Shown: positions 13,877 through 21,086, numbered from the stretch's first letter. The stretch is 21,331 bases of DNA from Acidimicrobiales bacterium (GCA_027451785.1 DAIDIS010000173.1:1-21331); one strand, 5' to 3'. Numbers and translations: made by a program. Notes: generated from the letters alone by a model not told the origin.

Positions 13877-14584
13877 ATGCCTACGTACTCAATGAGGGTG
13901 TTCCTGCCGGACAAGCCAGGGTCACTGGGGTCGGTAGCCAGCCGAATCGGTGCAGCCGGTGGCGACGTGACCGGAATTGAAATTCTGGATCGTTCCGATG
14001 GCTTGGTGCTGGACGAGTTCATGCTTGATCTGGCGGACGACGAGCAATTCGAGCTTGTGGTCGGTGAAGTCTCCAAGGTCGCAGGTACCTTCGTCGAGGA
14101 CGTCAGGCGACTTCCCAGGTATATGACGGATGCCAAGGCCGACGTACTGGATACGGCAGCCGTCCTGGTCGCTCAGACTTCAGTGGAGGATCTACTCTCC
14201 TCGTTGGTGACGCACGGGATCCTGACGCTCGGGGCGAAGTGGGCGGCAGTATTGCGGAAACCCCCTAGCCTTCCGAGCCAGCCAAGCGCTTCCGAGTCCT
14301 CGGGTTCCCCCTTGGCCTCGGTAGGGCTGTGCCCGTCGCAGAGTTGGCTTGAGAGTTTCGTGCGTACAGGCTCTGGACGTGAGCCTGACGGTATCGTCGC
14401 CGTTGCGGAGCTGGAGGCTGCCAACCTGGTTCTTGCGATAGGTAGGCCTGGTTGCCCCTTCAGGGGTCGCGAGCATAAGCAGCTCACTTCGCTTGCCCGC
14501 ATCGCCGATTACCACTGGAGGGGACTTACAGGTACTTGGGTTTGGAAGATGAGCGGTTCGAGGAACAACAGGAACTCAGCCTAG
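13877..14584 (+). CDS. ACT-domain protein with a GAF-like C-terminal part
   Basis: The 235-residue protein begins with an ACT domain (about 3-80): MRVFLPDKPGSLGSVASRIGAAGGDVTGIEIL is the typical small-ligand-binding opening. The C-terminal part (about 90-225) includes VEDLLSSLVTHGILTLGAKWAAVLR and, after a variable Ser/Pro-rich loop, LVLAIGRPGCPFRGREHKQLTSLARIADYHW, which looks like a diverged GAF domain. No DNA-binding or catalytic motif is visible, so it is probably a ligand-sensing or regulatory protein, perhaps for an amino acid. It reads in the same direction as sufD, 189 bases upstream, and may share its transcript. A regulatory link to SUF or to GlnD is possible but has no direct support. 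Confidence 0.8.
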   Translation: MPTYSMRVFLPDKPGSLGSVASRIGAAGGDVTGIEILDRSDGLVLDEFMLDLADDEQFELVVGEVSKVAGTFVEDVRRLPRYMTDAKADVLDTAAVLVAQTSVEDLLSSLVTHGILTLGAKWAAVLRKPPSLPSQPSASESSGSPLASVGLCPSQSWLESFVRTGSGREPDGIVAVAELEAANLVLAIGRPGCPFRGREHKQLTSLARIADYHWRGLTGTWVWKMSGSRNNRNSA

Positions 14585-14724
14585 GGGCGAGTGATGATAC
14601 CCAGGAACACCTCTTCCAACGTGCCCTGAAGTCAACGGGACGAGCACCGGTAGGAGACCTGCGGCGGGGTCAACTAAAGTGTAGGAGGTCCGGTTGGAGG
14701 ATGGTCTTCCGGCCTCGTAACGCT

Positions 14725-14789
14725 TAGGAGTTCCCTTCTTGCAGACTCAGTCCCCTCGGCATTCACATCACCAATGGTCGGCGAGTTGA
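14725..14789 (+). promoter_or_regulatory. Possible short upstream ORF coupled to sufD translation
   Basis: TAGGAG (14725-14730) is followed eight bases later by TTG at 14739, which opens a 16-codon frame (peptide MQTQSPRHSHHQWSAS) that stops with TGA at 14787-14789, just inside sufD. The sufD ATG at 14774 has no Shine-Dalgarno sequence of its own, and no start codon occurs upstream in its frame before a stop. A ribosome finishing the short frame could restart at sufD. This is inference from spacing; a leaderless sufD mRNA is the simple alternative. The rest of the 14585-14773 gap shows no gene. Confidence 0.25.
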
Positions 14790-16207
14790 TCGAGCCGGGT
14801 GCGTTCTCCGAGGACCAGGTTGCGGCGATCTCTGGTGAGGAGTTTTCCAAGAAGCGTCGCACGGCTTCGCTATCAAGATTCCTGGAGCTTGGACTTCCGA
14901 GCCAAGCCGAGGAGGATTGGCGATATAGCAGGATCGAAGAGTTGGATCTTGCCAACTTCCGACCGACCGTGGAGAGACCCTCGCTTCCCGCATCAATGCA
15001 ATTCGGTGATGGGGTTGGAGTCCGAGAGGTTATCAATGCCCTGGAGATTTTGGCGCCGCGAGCTTACGTTGCGCTTGTCAGGTTGCTCTCCGACAATGGA
15101 ATTGCGGCCCTTGCTGTTACTTTGAATGGCTGGGGCGTTCTTACGACAGACTCGTCTGTCGTGGCCGTTGATCACACAACTTTTGGTGGGGGGCTGTCGC
15201 AATCGTTCGGTCTGGATTCAGTCGGTGAACTGGCTCAAGCATTCCAACCCGAGTCGGTTACGGTCTCGCTGCCGGACGGCGTCCGGATGGAGGGGGCTGT
15301 CGCAGTTTTGCACCTCCTTGTCGACTTACCGGATCGCTCTGGGTTACCGGGTACTCAAGGCGCGGCGTTGGCAGCATCTTTCCCGTCGTCACGTATTGAG
15401 GTCGGTGAAGGTTCTCAAGTGGATCTGGTGGAAATGTTCTTTCCGATTCCAGGCAGCTCCGCAAATGATTTAGCCAGCTTGGTAGTTGCGCAGTCCGAAA
15501 TTTCGGTTGGACAGGCGGCAAACGCAACGCTTACCACTGTTCAGGAACTTGGGCCGGAAGCTTGGTTTGTATGTCATCAAGCTTCAGATGTGGCCAAGGA
15601 TGCCTCCTTCACGTCGTTCACAGTCTCGGTTGGCGGTCACTACTCACGGTTCCGCACGGACTCAAGGCTGAGTGGAACCGGGGGAGAGACGCGCCTGTTG
15701 GCTTCCTATATTGGGTCGGACAGCCAGATGCACGATTTCAGGACTCTTCAAGAGCACGCGGCACCTCGGACCCATTCGGATCTGCTTTTCAAGGGTGCCG
15801 TTGCCGATGAGGCCAAGTCCGTCTACTCCGGCCTAATCCGAATCGAAAAAGGAGCCACTAAGTCAGCGGCCTTTCAAACGAACAAGAATCTGGTCCTGTC
15901 GGAGGGGGCTCATGCGGACTCGGTTCCTAATTTGGATATCGAGGAAAATGACGTGAAGTGCTCGCACGCCTCGACTGTAGGCCCTGTTGATGCTGACCAG
16001 CGCTACTATTTGGAGTCCCGCGGAATTCCGACTCCAGTGGCTGAGTCGTTGATCGTTGAAGGGTTCTTTTCGGAGATGGCTGAGCGATCGCCCGTTGGTG
16101 CAGTTGAGCCGGTCATCAAAGACAAGGTCGCGAGACTTTTGGGTCAGGCGATTCTTCCGGAGACCGGATCCGGCGTGTCCGGAGCGGCGTTTGAGGATCT
16201 GGCATAG
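14774..16207 (+). CDS. sufD: Fe-S cluster assembly protein SufD
   Basis: The 477-residue protein has the SufD architecture: an N-terminal helical part with LGLPSQAEEDWRYSRIEEL (39-57), a variable beta-helix region, and a conserved C-terminal core (KGAVADEAKSVYSGLIRIEKG, then ADSVPNLDIEENDVKCSHASTVG). Cys396 and His398 in VKCSHA correspond to E. coli SufD Cys358 and His360, the latter implicated in cluster building at the SufB-SufD interface. SufD is a non-catalytic partner of SufB in SufBC2D and is needed for iron entry. It is followed after only two bases by the Rieske gene and then by sufC1, a clear operon. The start at ATG 14774 lacks a ribosome site. Confidence 0.95.
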   Translation: MVGELIEPGAFSEDQVAAISGEEFSKKRRTASLSRFLELGLPSQAEEDWRYSRIEELDLANFRPTVERPSLPASMQFGDGVGVREVINALEILAPRAYVALVRLLSDNGIAALAVTLNGWGVLTTDSSVVAVDHTTFGGGLSQSFGLDSVGELAQAFQPESVTVSLPDGVRMEGAVAVLHLLVDLPDRSGLPGTQGAALAASFPSSRIEVGEGSQVDLVEMFFPIPGSSANDLASLVVAQSEISVGQAANATLTTVQELGPEAWFVCHQASDVAKDASFTSFTVSVGGHYSRFRTDSRLSGTGGETRLLASYIGSDSQMHDFRTLQEHAAPRTHSDLLFKGAVADEAKSVYSGLIRIEKGATKSAAFQTNKNLVLSEGAHADSVPNLDIEENDVKCSHASTVGPVDADQRYYLESRGIPTPVAESLIVEGFFSEMAERSPVGAVEPVIKDKVARLLGQAILPETGSGVSGAAFEDLA

Positions 16208-16209
16208 AG

Positions 16210-16539
16210 ATGGCATTGACTAGAGTTTGCTCGGTTGGCGACTTGGAGGAAGCGAAGTCCAAGCGGGTTCTCGTGGACCGCAAGCGAGGGCCGTTTCCAA
16301 TCGCAGTGGTCCGGATCGGCGATGAGGTATTCGCGGCGGGGGATACATGTTCTCACGCCAATTATTCGCTGAGCGAAGGGGAGGTATACCCGGACGAGCG
16401 CACGATTGAGTGCTGGAAGCATGGGAGCACCTTTTCACTCGTGACTGGCATGGCAATGTGCCTTCCCGCAACCAAGCCGGTCGAGACCTTCGAGGTATCG
16501 ATTGTTGAAGGAGATGTGTTTGTGGAGGTGGGTGAGTGA
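16210..16539 (+). CDS. Rieske [2Fe-2S] ferredoxin of the SUF operon
   Basis: The 109-residue soluble protein carries both Rieske ligand pairs: C47-S-H49 (in DTCSHANYSLSEGEV) and C68-x2-H71 (in IECWKHGSTFSLVTG). The length and the tail CLPATKPVETFEVSIVEGDVFVEV match small dioxygenase-type Rieske ferredoxins. Genes of this kind are often found between sufD and sufC in Actinobacteria. The protein may donate electrons for cluster assembly or be matured there; its true role is not settled. It begins two bases after the sufD stop and its TGA overlaps the GTG of sufC1 (GTGA), so the three genes are translationally coupled. Confidence 0.95.
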   Translation: MALTRVCSVGDLEEAKSKRVLVDRKRGPFPIAVVRIGDEVFAAGDTCSHANYSLSEGEVYPDERTIECWKHGSTFSLVTGMAMCLPATKPVETFEVSIVEGDVFVEVGE

Positions 16540-17321
16540 GCACCGGAAATGACAACGCTCTTTCCTTGGTTGTTACCGGACTGAAGGCATCGGTAGGCGG
16601 GACCGAAATCCTTCACGGGATTGACCTTGAAGTTCGTCCAGGCCAAGTTGTGGCGATCATGGGGCCGAATGGTTCCGGAAAGTCAACTTTGAGTCACGTT
16701 CTGATGGGTAGGTCCGGTTACACGGTTACGGAAGGTTCAGCCCGGATCGGCGATACGAGTTTCCTTGAAATGCCCGTTTGGGAAAGGGCGAGATTAGGGC
16801 TATTCGTTGCCCACCAGTACCCTGTCGAGGTCCCTGGCGTACCCATGGAGAAGGCCCTTGAAATAGCCGCCGGCTTCCAAGCCGGCGCTACAGATGATGC
16901 TGGAGGACCCATCGGGGATTGGAAAGAGCGCCTCTCTCGAGAGGTGAAGAATGTCGGCTTCGAGCCGGCGATGCTCTCGCGGGCAATGAATGCCGACCTG
17001 TCTGGAGGAGAGAAGAAACGTAACGAGACGTTGCAGATTACGATGCTTCGGCCCAAGATTGCGGTGTTGGACGAGATCGACTCAGGATTGGATGTTGACG
17101 GGCTCAAAGTTGTTGCGAAGCGCTTAGAGCGAGCAACTGACGAATGGGGCTTGGGCGTTTTGGCAATTACCCACTACAACCGGCTTCTTACAGAGCTTCA
17201 TGCCGACATCATTCACGTAATGGTCTCGGGGAGGATTGTTGCTACCGGTGGGCCGGAAATGGCAACTCAACTGGAGGCCACGGGTTACGCCCAATACATT
17301 GGGGAACCAACTCCGGCCTGA
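16536..17321 (+). CDS. sufC: SufC ATPase, divergent copy (SufC1)
   Basis: The 261-residue ABC ATPase has Walker A GPNGSGKST (43-51), signature LSGGEKKR (155-162), Walker B with Asp179-Glu180 in VLDEIDSGLDVDGL and the H-switch His213 in ITHY. The KKRNE context and the DSGLD motif mark it as SufC. It departs from the usual SufC in several conserved spots: HQYP replaces FQYP at the Q-loop (93-96), ADLSGGEKKR replaces GFSGGEKKR, and the region after the Q-loop (GFQAGATDDAGGPIGDWKER) is unusual. It is nevertheless complete, with all catalytic residues. Its start codon is GTG, overlapping the Rieske stop. As the SufC encoded with SufD it may power the SufBCD scaffold, although the other copy (19377-20150) looks more canonical. 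Confidence 0.93.
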   Translation: MSTGNDNALSLVVTGLKASVGGTEILHGIDLEVRPGQVVAIMGPNGSGKSTLSHVLMGRSGYTVTEGSARIGDTSFLEMPVWERARLGLFVAHQYPVEVPGVPMEKALEIAAGFQAGATDDAGGPIGDWKERLSREVKNVGFEPAMLSRAMNADLSGGEKKRNETLQITMLRPKIAVLDEIDSGLDVDGLKVVAKRLERATDEWGLGVLAITHYNRLLTELHADIIHVMVSGRIVATGGPEMATQLEATGYAQYIGEPTPA

Positions 17322-17323
17322 AG

Positions 17324-17359
17324 CCAGTCGACCCTATGGCGAAAGCGGTGACCGACTGG
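17324..17359. terminator. Inverted repeat in the convergent sufC1/ferredoxin gap
   Basis: CCAGTCG (17324-17330) and CGACTGG (17353-17359) form a 7-bp stem, and the flanking ACC/GGT bases can extend it past a small bulge. It fills most of the 71-base gap between the two convergent suf operons. No T-run is present. A bidirectional terminator is plausible. Confidence 0.35.
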
Positions 17360-17392
17360 ATTGAGTGCCGGAATGGCATTGCACACCGTGAA

Positions 17393-17581
17393 CTATTGGA
17401 TTGAGATAGCCCCCGTCGGGCACGCTCTGGCTGCAGCTTCCACTGCATCGGCCAATTCGGCTGGAGGTTCCTCCTGTAGGACGTAGAGAAAGCCATCGTC
17501 CCGCAACTCGAATACCTCTGGGCACTCCTCCATACAAAGTCCGTTGGACTGACAAACGTCGAAATCGACTACGACCTTCAT
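17393..17581 (-). CDS. Small ferredoxin, [3Fe-4S] or Asn-ligated [4Fe-4S] type
   Basis: The 62-residue protein runs MKVVVDFDVCQSNGLCMEEC to RACPTGAISIQ. The cluster-binding pattern is C10-x2-N13-x2-C16-x3-C20-P with a distant C54-P. In a normal [4Fe-4S] ferredoxin position 13 would be Cys. Here it is Asn, as in actinobacterial ferredoxins that vary at this place and usually hold a [3Fe-4S] cluster. I chose ATG 17581 because the conserved protein begins there and the ATG overlaps the sufU TGA (ATGA). Twenty residues of open frame upstream overlap sufU and look like noise. It is the last gene of the sufC2-sufS-sufU operon. It could deliver electrons for cluster assembly, or to a P450 encoded elsewhere. 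Confidence 0.88.
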   Translation of the reverse strand: MKVVVDFDVCQSNGLCMEECPEVFELRDDGFLYVLQEEPPAELADAVEAAARACPTGAISIQ

Positions 17582-18114
17582 GTGGATGCCTCCGCCTCGT
17601 CTAGTGCCTGCAACAGAGTATTCCACGAGAGGGTGGCGCACTTGATCCTTACGGGGAACTTGACCACTCCCTGCAAGGCTGCAAGATCACCAAGCTTCGA
17701 CAAGTCGACGGCCTCTTCATCTGCCTCGTCGTCGTGAATGTAAGCCGCGCTTGCACTGGTCGTGGCGATGCCAGAAGCGCTGTCTCCGGTAGCGGCAATC
17801 TCGTGTTCGTGGATTGACATAAGTCTCTTGAATGTTTTTACCAGGTCGCGCGCCTCGGAAGTTGCCTTTCCCTTTACCGATGACGACATCATCGATGCAG
17901 ACGACTGACTGATCGAGCATCCCTGGCCCGAGATCTTGATGTCTTCGACAACTCCTCCGCTGGAGACAATTAGGTAGACAATGATCTCGTCGCCACAAAG
18001 CGGGTTGAACCCCTCGGCTTTCACGGCCGGCGGCGAGGGCAGTTCACCCTTGTTTCGTGGGCTCCTATAGTGGTCGAGGATGATTTCTCGGTAGAGGTCT
18101 TCGAGTCCTGGCAT
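17578..18114 (-). CDS. sufU: Fe-S assembly sulfur-transfer protein SufU
   Basis: The 178-residue protein has the SufU plan: LEDLYREIILDHYRSPRNKG at the N-terminus, Cys40 and Asp42 in NPLCGDE, Cys66 in GQGCSISQSSASMM and Cys159 in RIKCATLSWNTL. These are the residues that bind zinc and accept sulfur from SufS in SufU proteins. Bacillus SufU has about 147 residues. This one is longer because residues about 100-137 form an extra Ala/Ser/Thr- and Asp/Glu-rich stretch (SGIATTSASAAYIHDDEADE) before LSKLGDL. Its stop overlaps the ferredoxin ATG and it follows sufS after 21 bases. Confidence 0.95.
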   Translation of the reverse strand: MPGLEDLYREIILDHYRSPRNKGELPSPPAVKAEGFNPLCGDEIIVYLIVSSGGVVEDIKISGQGCSISQSSASMMSSSVKGKATSEARDLVKTFKRLMSIHEHEIAATGDSASGIATTSASAAYIHDDEADEEAVDLSKLGDLAALQGVVKFPVRIKCATLSWNTLLQALDEAEAST

Positions 18115-18135
18115 CTTGCCTTGCCTTTCGGTGTC

Positions 18136-19386
18136 CTAAAACGAAAACAGCTTCAGGGTTTTGTCCAGCGCACCGACCAGAGCGTCAATGTCGTCCTGGT
18201 CGTTATAGAGATAAAGCGAGGCCCTGGCGGTTGCGGCGGTTTGGAGCTTGCGCATCAATGGCTTTGCGCAGTGGTGTCCAGCCCTAATGCATACGCCATC
18301 CTCGTCCAACACCTGCGAAATGTCGTGAGGGTGCACGCCTTGGACCGAGAACGAGATTGCACCGCTACGCTTGGTGGGATCCGGGGGACCATAGACGGTT
18401 ATTTTCTCGCCGAATTGACCTTCAAGCTCGCCGAGTGCGTACCTGGTCAGCTTCATTTCATGCTCTCGTATGCGATCCATACCGATGTCTTGGAGATACT
18501 CGATTGCTGCTGCAAGACCTATCGCTTCAGCAATCGGGGGTGTACCGGCTTCGAACTTCCAAGGAATCTCGTTGGGCGTGAAACCGTCGACCCTCACGTC
18601 GAGGATCATCTCGCCGCCACCAAGGAAAGGAGGCATTGCCTCAAGGATCGAAGCCTTGGCCCAAAGGACTCCGATGCCGGTTGGGCCGAGCATTTTGTGA
18701 CCGGTGTAGGCGAGGAAGTCGCAACCAATCTCGGTTACGTCACAAGGAAGATGAGGAACGAACTGCGCCCCGTCGGCTACGACAAGCGCTCCTTTTGCAT
18801 GGGCAGCGTCTGCGATCAGGGAAACCGGGTTCAACGTGCCCAGAACGTTCGAGGCCAGTGTCACGCATACGAGCTTCGCACCCTCCAAAAGAGCATCCAG
18901 GTTGGTAAGGTCCAGCTCCCACTCGGAGTCGACCGGGATGTAACGGAGCTCCAAGCCCTTCTCCTCGGCAAGCATGAGCCAGGGCACCAGGTTTGCATGG
19001 TGCTCCATCTCGGTGAGCACGATGACATCACCGGCACTGAGGTTCTTTCTGCCCCAGCTGTGTGAGACCAAGTTCAGAGATTCCGTAGCATTCTTGGTGA
19101 ATATGATCTCCCTTGCCGGGTCGGGAGCGCCTATAAATCTGCCGGCCGCAACCCTGGCAGACTCGAACATAGCTGTCGCGTCCTCTGCGAGCTTGTAGAC
19201 CCCACGGTGAACGTTGGCGTGGGACGTCTCGTAGTAGCTCTCCATGGCGGCGAGCACCTTGACTGGATGTTGCGAGGAAGCTGCAGAGTCGAGGTAAACG
19301 AGGCGCTTGCCGTTCTCTTTCACCGAAAGTATGGGAAAGTCTCTGCGGAAATCATCGGGATTGATCCGCTTCTCGCTCATCTCCAT
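18136..19386 (-). CDS. sufS: Cysteine desulfurase SufS (group II)
   Basis: The 416-residue PLP enzyme removes sulfur from L-cysteine and forms a persulfide. It shows YLDSAASSQHP, the cofactor region TEMEHHANLVPW, the PLP lysine Lys231 in YTGHKMLGPTG and the catalytic cysteine Cys373 in RAGHHCAKPLM, a short-loop layout typical of SufS rather than IscS. The first ATG is at 19386. The second, two codons on at 19380, overlaps the sufC2 stop in an ATGA arrangement and is an equally good start. SufS is encoded directly before its expected acceptor SufU. Confidence 0.97.
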   Translation of the reverse strand: MEMSEKRINPDDFRRDFPILSVKENGKRLVYLDSAASSQHPVKVLAAMESYYETSHANVHRGVYKLAEDATAMFESARVAAGRFIGAPDPAREIIFTKNATESLNLVSHSWGRKNLSAGDVIVLTEMEHHANLVPWLMLAEEKGLELRYIPVDSEWELDLTNLDALLEGAKLVCVTLASNVLGTLNPVSLIADAAHAKGALVVADGAQFVPHLPCDVTEIGCDFLAYTGHKMLGPTGIGVLWAKASILEAMPPFLGGGEMILDVRVDGFTPNEIPWKFEAGTPPIAEAIGLAAAIEYLQDIGMDRIREHEMKLTRYALGELEGQFGEKITVYGPPDPTKRSGAISFSVQGVHPHDISQVLDEDGVCIRAGHHCAKPLMRKLQTAATARASLYLYNDQDDIDALVGALDKTLKLFSF

Positions 19387-20150
19387 TGCTCGTAACCTTC
19401 GTCTTCGAGCTTCCGGGCGAGCTCAATGGAGCCGGATTCGACAATCTTACCGTTGAGCATGAGATGCACCCGGTCGACCTCCATCTCGTCAAGGATGCGC
19501 CGGTAATGCGTAATGATGAGCACTCCGAGATCCGGGCGGGACTGTCGCACGAGGGTGATCCCGGACGCGACTGTCTTCAATGCATCGATATCCAAGCCCG
19601 AATCGGTTTCGTCGAGAATGGCCAGTTCAGGTTCCAGAATCGCCATCTGGAGAATCTCGTTCCGCTTCTTCTCGCCGCCCGAGAACCCCTCGTTCAGGTA
19701 GCGGTCCGAAAATGACGGATCTATGCCGAGCCTCTCCATCCATTCCATCATTGAAACCCGCAGCTCAAGCACGGAAAGATCGGTTCCTCGGCGAGCAGAA
19801 AGTGCCTGCCTGAGGAACTGGACCACTGAGACTCCAGACAATTCCTCCGGATATTGGAACCCGAGAAATATACCCGCCTTGCCTCGCTCGTCTGGTGGCC
19901 AATCAGTAATGTCGTCGCCTTTGAACCAGACCTTTCCCTTGGTGACTTTGTAGTAAGGATTGCCGAGAAGGGTATTGGCAAATGTCGACTTGCCCGAGCC
20001 ATTGGGCCCCATGAGAACGTGGATCTCGCCGCTTTCAATCTCAAGGTCCACGCCTCGCAGAATTGCGGGATCTGCAGCGTTGGCCATCTCGCCTGTGTCG
20101 ACGTATTCGACGTGCAAGTCTTCAATTCGGAACAAAGGAGGTGTACCCAC
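19377..20150 (-). CDS. sufC: SufC ATPase, canonical copy (SufC2)
   Basis: The 257-residue ABC ATPase matches the classical SufC consensus closely: Walker A GPNGSGKST (48-56), Q-loop FLGFQYPEEL (95-104), GFSGGEKKRNEILQMA (155-170), Walker B with Asp180-Glu181 in AILDETDSGLDIDALKTVA and His215 in IITHY. It is the first gene of the minus-strand operon sufC2-sufS-sufU-ferredoxin and overlaps sufS by up to ten bases. The start is GTG 20150, since an in-frame TAG lies just upstream; no clear Shine-Dalgarno sequence precedes it. As an ATPase it should drive conformational change of SufB-SufD, yet no second sufB or sufD accompanies it. Confidence 0.95.
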   Translation of the reverse strand: MGTPPLFRIEDLHVEYVDTGEMANAADPAILRGVDLEIESGEIHVLMGPNGSGKSTFANTLLGNPYYKVTKGKVWFKGDDITDWPPDERGKAGIFLGFQYPEELSGVSVVQFLRQALSARRGTDLSVLELRVSMMEWMERLGIDPSFSDRYLNEGFSGGEKKRNEILQMAILEPELAILDETDSGLDIDALKTVASGITLVRQSRPDLGVLIITHYRRILDEMEVDRVHLMLNGKIVESGSIELARKLEDEGYEQWR

Positions 20151-20200
20151 TCGAACATTCTAAGTCCCAAAGAGTCGGTACCCGATCAGGAGGCCATAAT

Positions 20201-20219
20201 CCTGCCGTTGGAGGCAAGG
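20201..20219 (-). terminator. Small hairpin after the minus-strand MBL gene
   Basis: Read on the minus strand, CCTTGCC and GGCAGG form a stem of six pairs with one bulged T and a 6-base loop, 34 bases past the stop of the MBL hydrolase gene and upstream of sufC2. No T-run follows, so it is a weak terminator candidate. Confidence 0.2.
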
Positions 20220-20252
20220 TGAGGAACGTTTAAGGGTCTGCCCACCTACTTG

Positions 20253-20930
20253 TCACCAACCTCGCTCGTGCCACTCTGCGAGGTGTGGCCTTTCCTTTCC
20301 CAAAGTTGTGGAAGAGCCGTGCCCCGGTAAGATGATCGTGTCGTCGGGGAACACGAAAAGCCTCTCTTCGAGCGACTTCATGATCGTCTCGAAGTTCCCT
20401 CCCTCGAACGAAGTATTGCCAGGGCCTCCAGGAAACAAGGTATCGCCTGAAAATAGGATCGGCAGCCCTTCAAGCTTGAAACAGACCGATCCTGGAGTGT
20501 GTCCGGGGGTAATGACCGACTTGAGCCTCAAGCGGCCGACTTCGGTGACCTCTTCGTCATCGATGACGAAATCGTATGAGCTGAGAAGCGCGCTGTCGTC
20601 TCTGGTTATTCCTACGTCTATCCCGGCCTCCCTGACTGCCGGTACTGCTTGGACGTGATCCCAGTGTCCGTGGGTTTCCAGAACCTTGCGGATCCCGAGA
20701 GCCGTGCACAGCTCGAGGAGTCTTTCGTGCTCGTTAGCTGCGTCTATCAAGATGGCATCGCCGGTCTGGGTACATCGAATCACGTATACGTTGTTGTCCA
20801 TTGGCCCGACGGAGAGCTGGAGGATCTCGGCGTCGGAATCCTTGAGGAGGGTGTTTACCGAAAGGCGAACCAGCGTGGCATCGCCGATGTTACCCGAGTC
20901 GGGTAGTTGGTCCTTGGCGTTCAATTGCAT
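20253..20930 (-). CDS. MBL-fold hydrolase, glyoxalase II-like
   Basis: The protein, about 225 residues, has the full MBL metal set: THGHWDHVQ (His88, His90, Asp92, His93), TPGHTPGSV (His145), LFSGDTLFPGG (Asp164) and LPGHGSST near the end. The line VGPMDNNVYVIRCTQTGDAILID is typical of hydroxyacylglutathione hydrolase relatives. The true substrate in an actinobacterium, which normally lacks glutathione, is likely another thioester, for example of mycothiol. A ribosome site GGAGAGG sits only two bases before ATG 20930 but eight before TTG 20924, so TTG may be the real start; residue numbers here count from GTG 20933. It is divergent from an acyl-CoA dehydrogenase gene. Confidence 0.87.
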   Translation of the reverse strand: MQLNAKDQLPDSGNIGDATLVRLSVNTLLKDSDAEILQLSVGPMDNNVYVIRCTQTGDAILIDAANEHERLLELCTALGIRKVLETHGHWDHVQAVPAVREAGIDVGITRDDSALLSSYDFVIDDEEVTEVGRLRLKSVITPGHTPGSVCFKLEGLPILFSGDTLFPGGPGNTSFEGGNFETIMKSLEERLFVFPDDTIILPGHGSSTTLGKERPHLAEWHERGW

Positions 20931-21086
20931 CACCTCTCCAGGCAGGGGGCCTAAACCCAGTGCAAATATGCCTCAATCCCGCCCGCAGTCGAGTGCTGAT
21001 TTTAAATAGCGTGTGCAACTTGACTGGCCGGTCTACTAACCTGAGGCCAGATCTGATCCTAACTTCACGAAGGAGAGGCCGGGACT

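Noticed and set aside
14536..14727. Short plus-strand frame between the ACT gene and sufD
   Set aside because: Most of it overlaps the end of the ACT gene in another frame and the product has no recognisable feature.
9983..14773. Idea that the block between sufB and sufD is a mobile island
   Set aside because: No transposase, integrase, tRNA or flanking repeat is visible, and glnD is a core gene; rearrangement is more likely than insertion of a mobile element.
18070..19065. Long plus-strand open frame of 331 codons opposite sufS and the start of sufU
   Set aside because: It is fully antisense to the unmistakable sufS coding sequence and its product has no recognisable domain; GC-rich codon use creates such frames.
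20134..20143. Perfect AAAGGAGGTG on the plus strand inside the sufC2 start
   Set aside because: No plausible gene follows it; on the minus strand it encodes Thr-Pro-Pro of SufC2, so it is a coincidence of coding sequence.
21024..21050. CTGGCC-N15-GGCCAG inverted repeat before the acyl-CoA dehydrogenase gene
   Set aside because: The arms are only six bases with no further symmetry, so it is weak evidence for a TetR-type operator.
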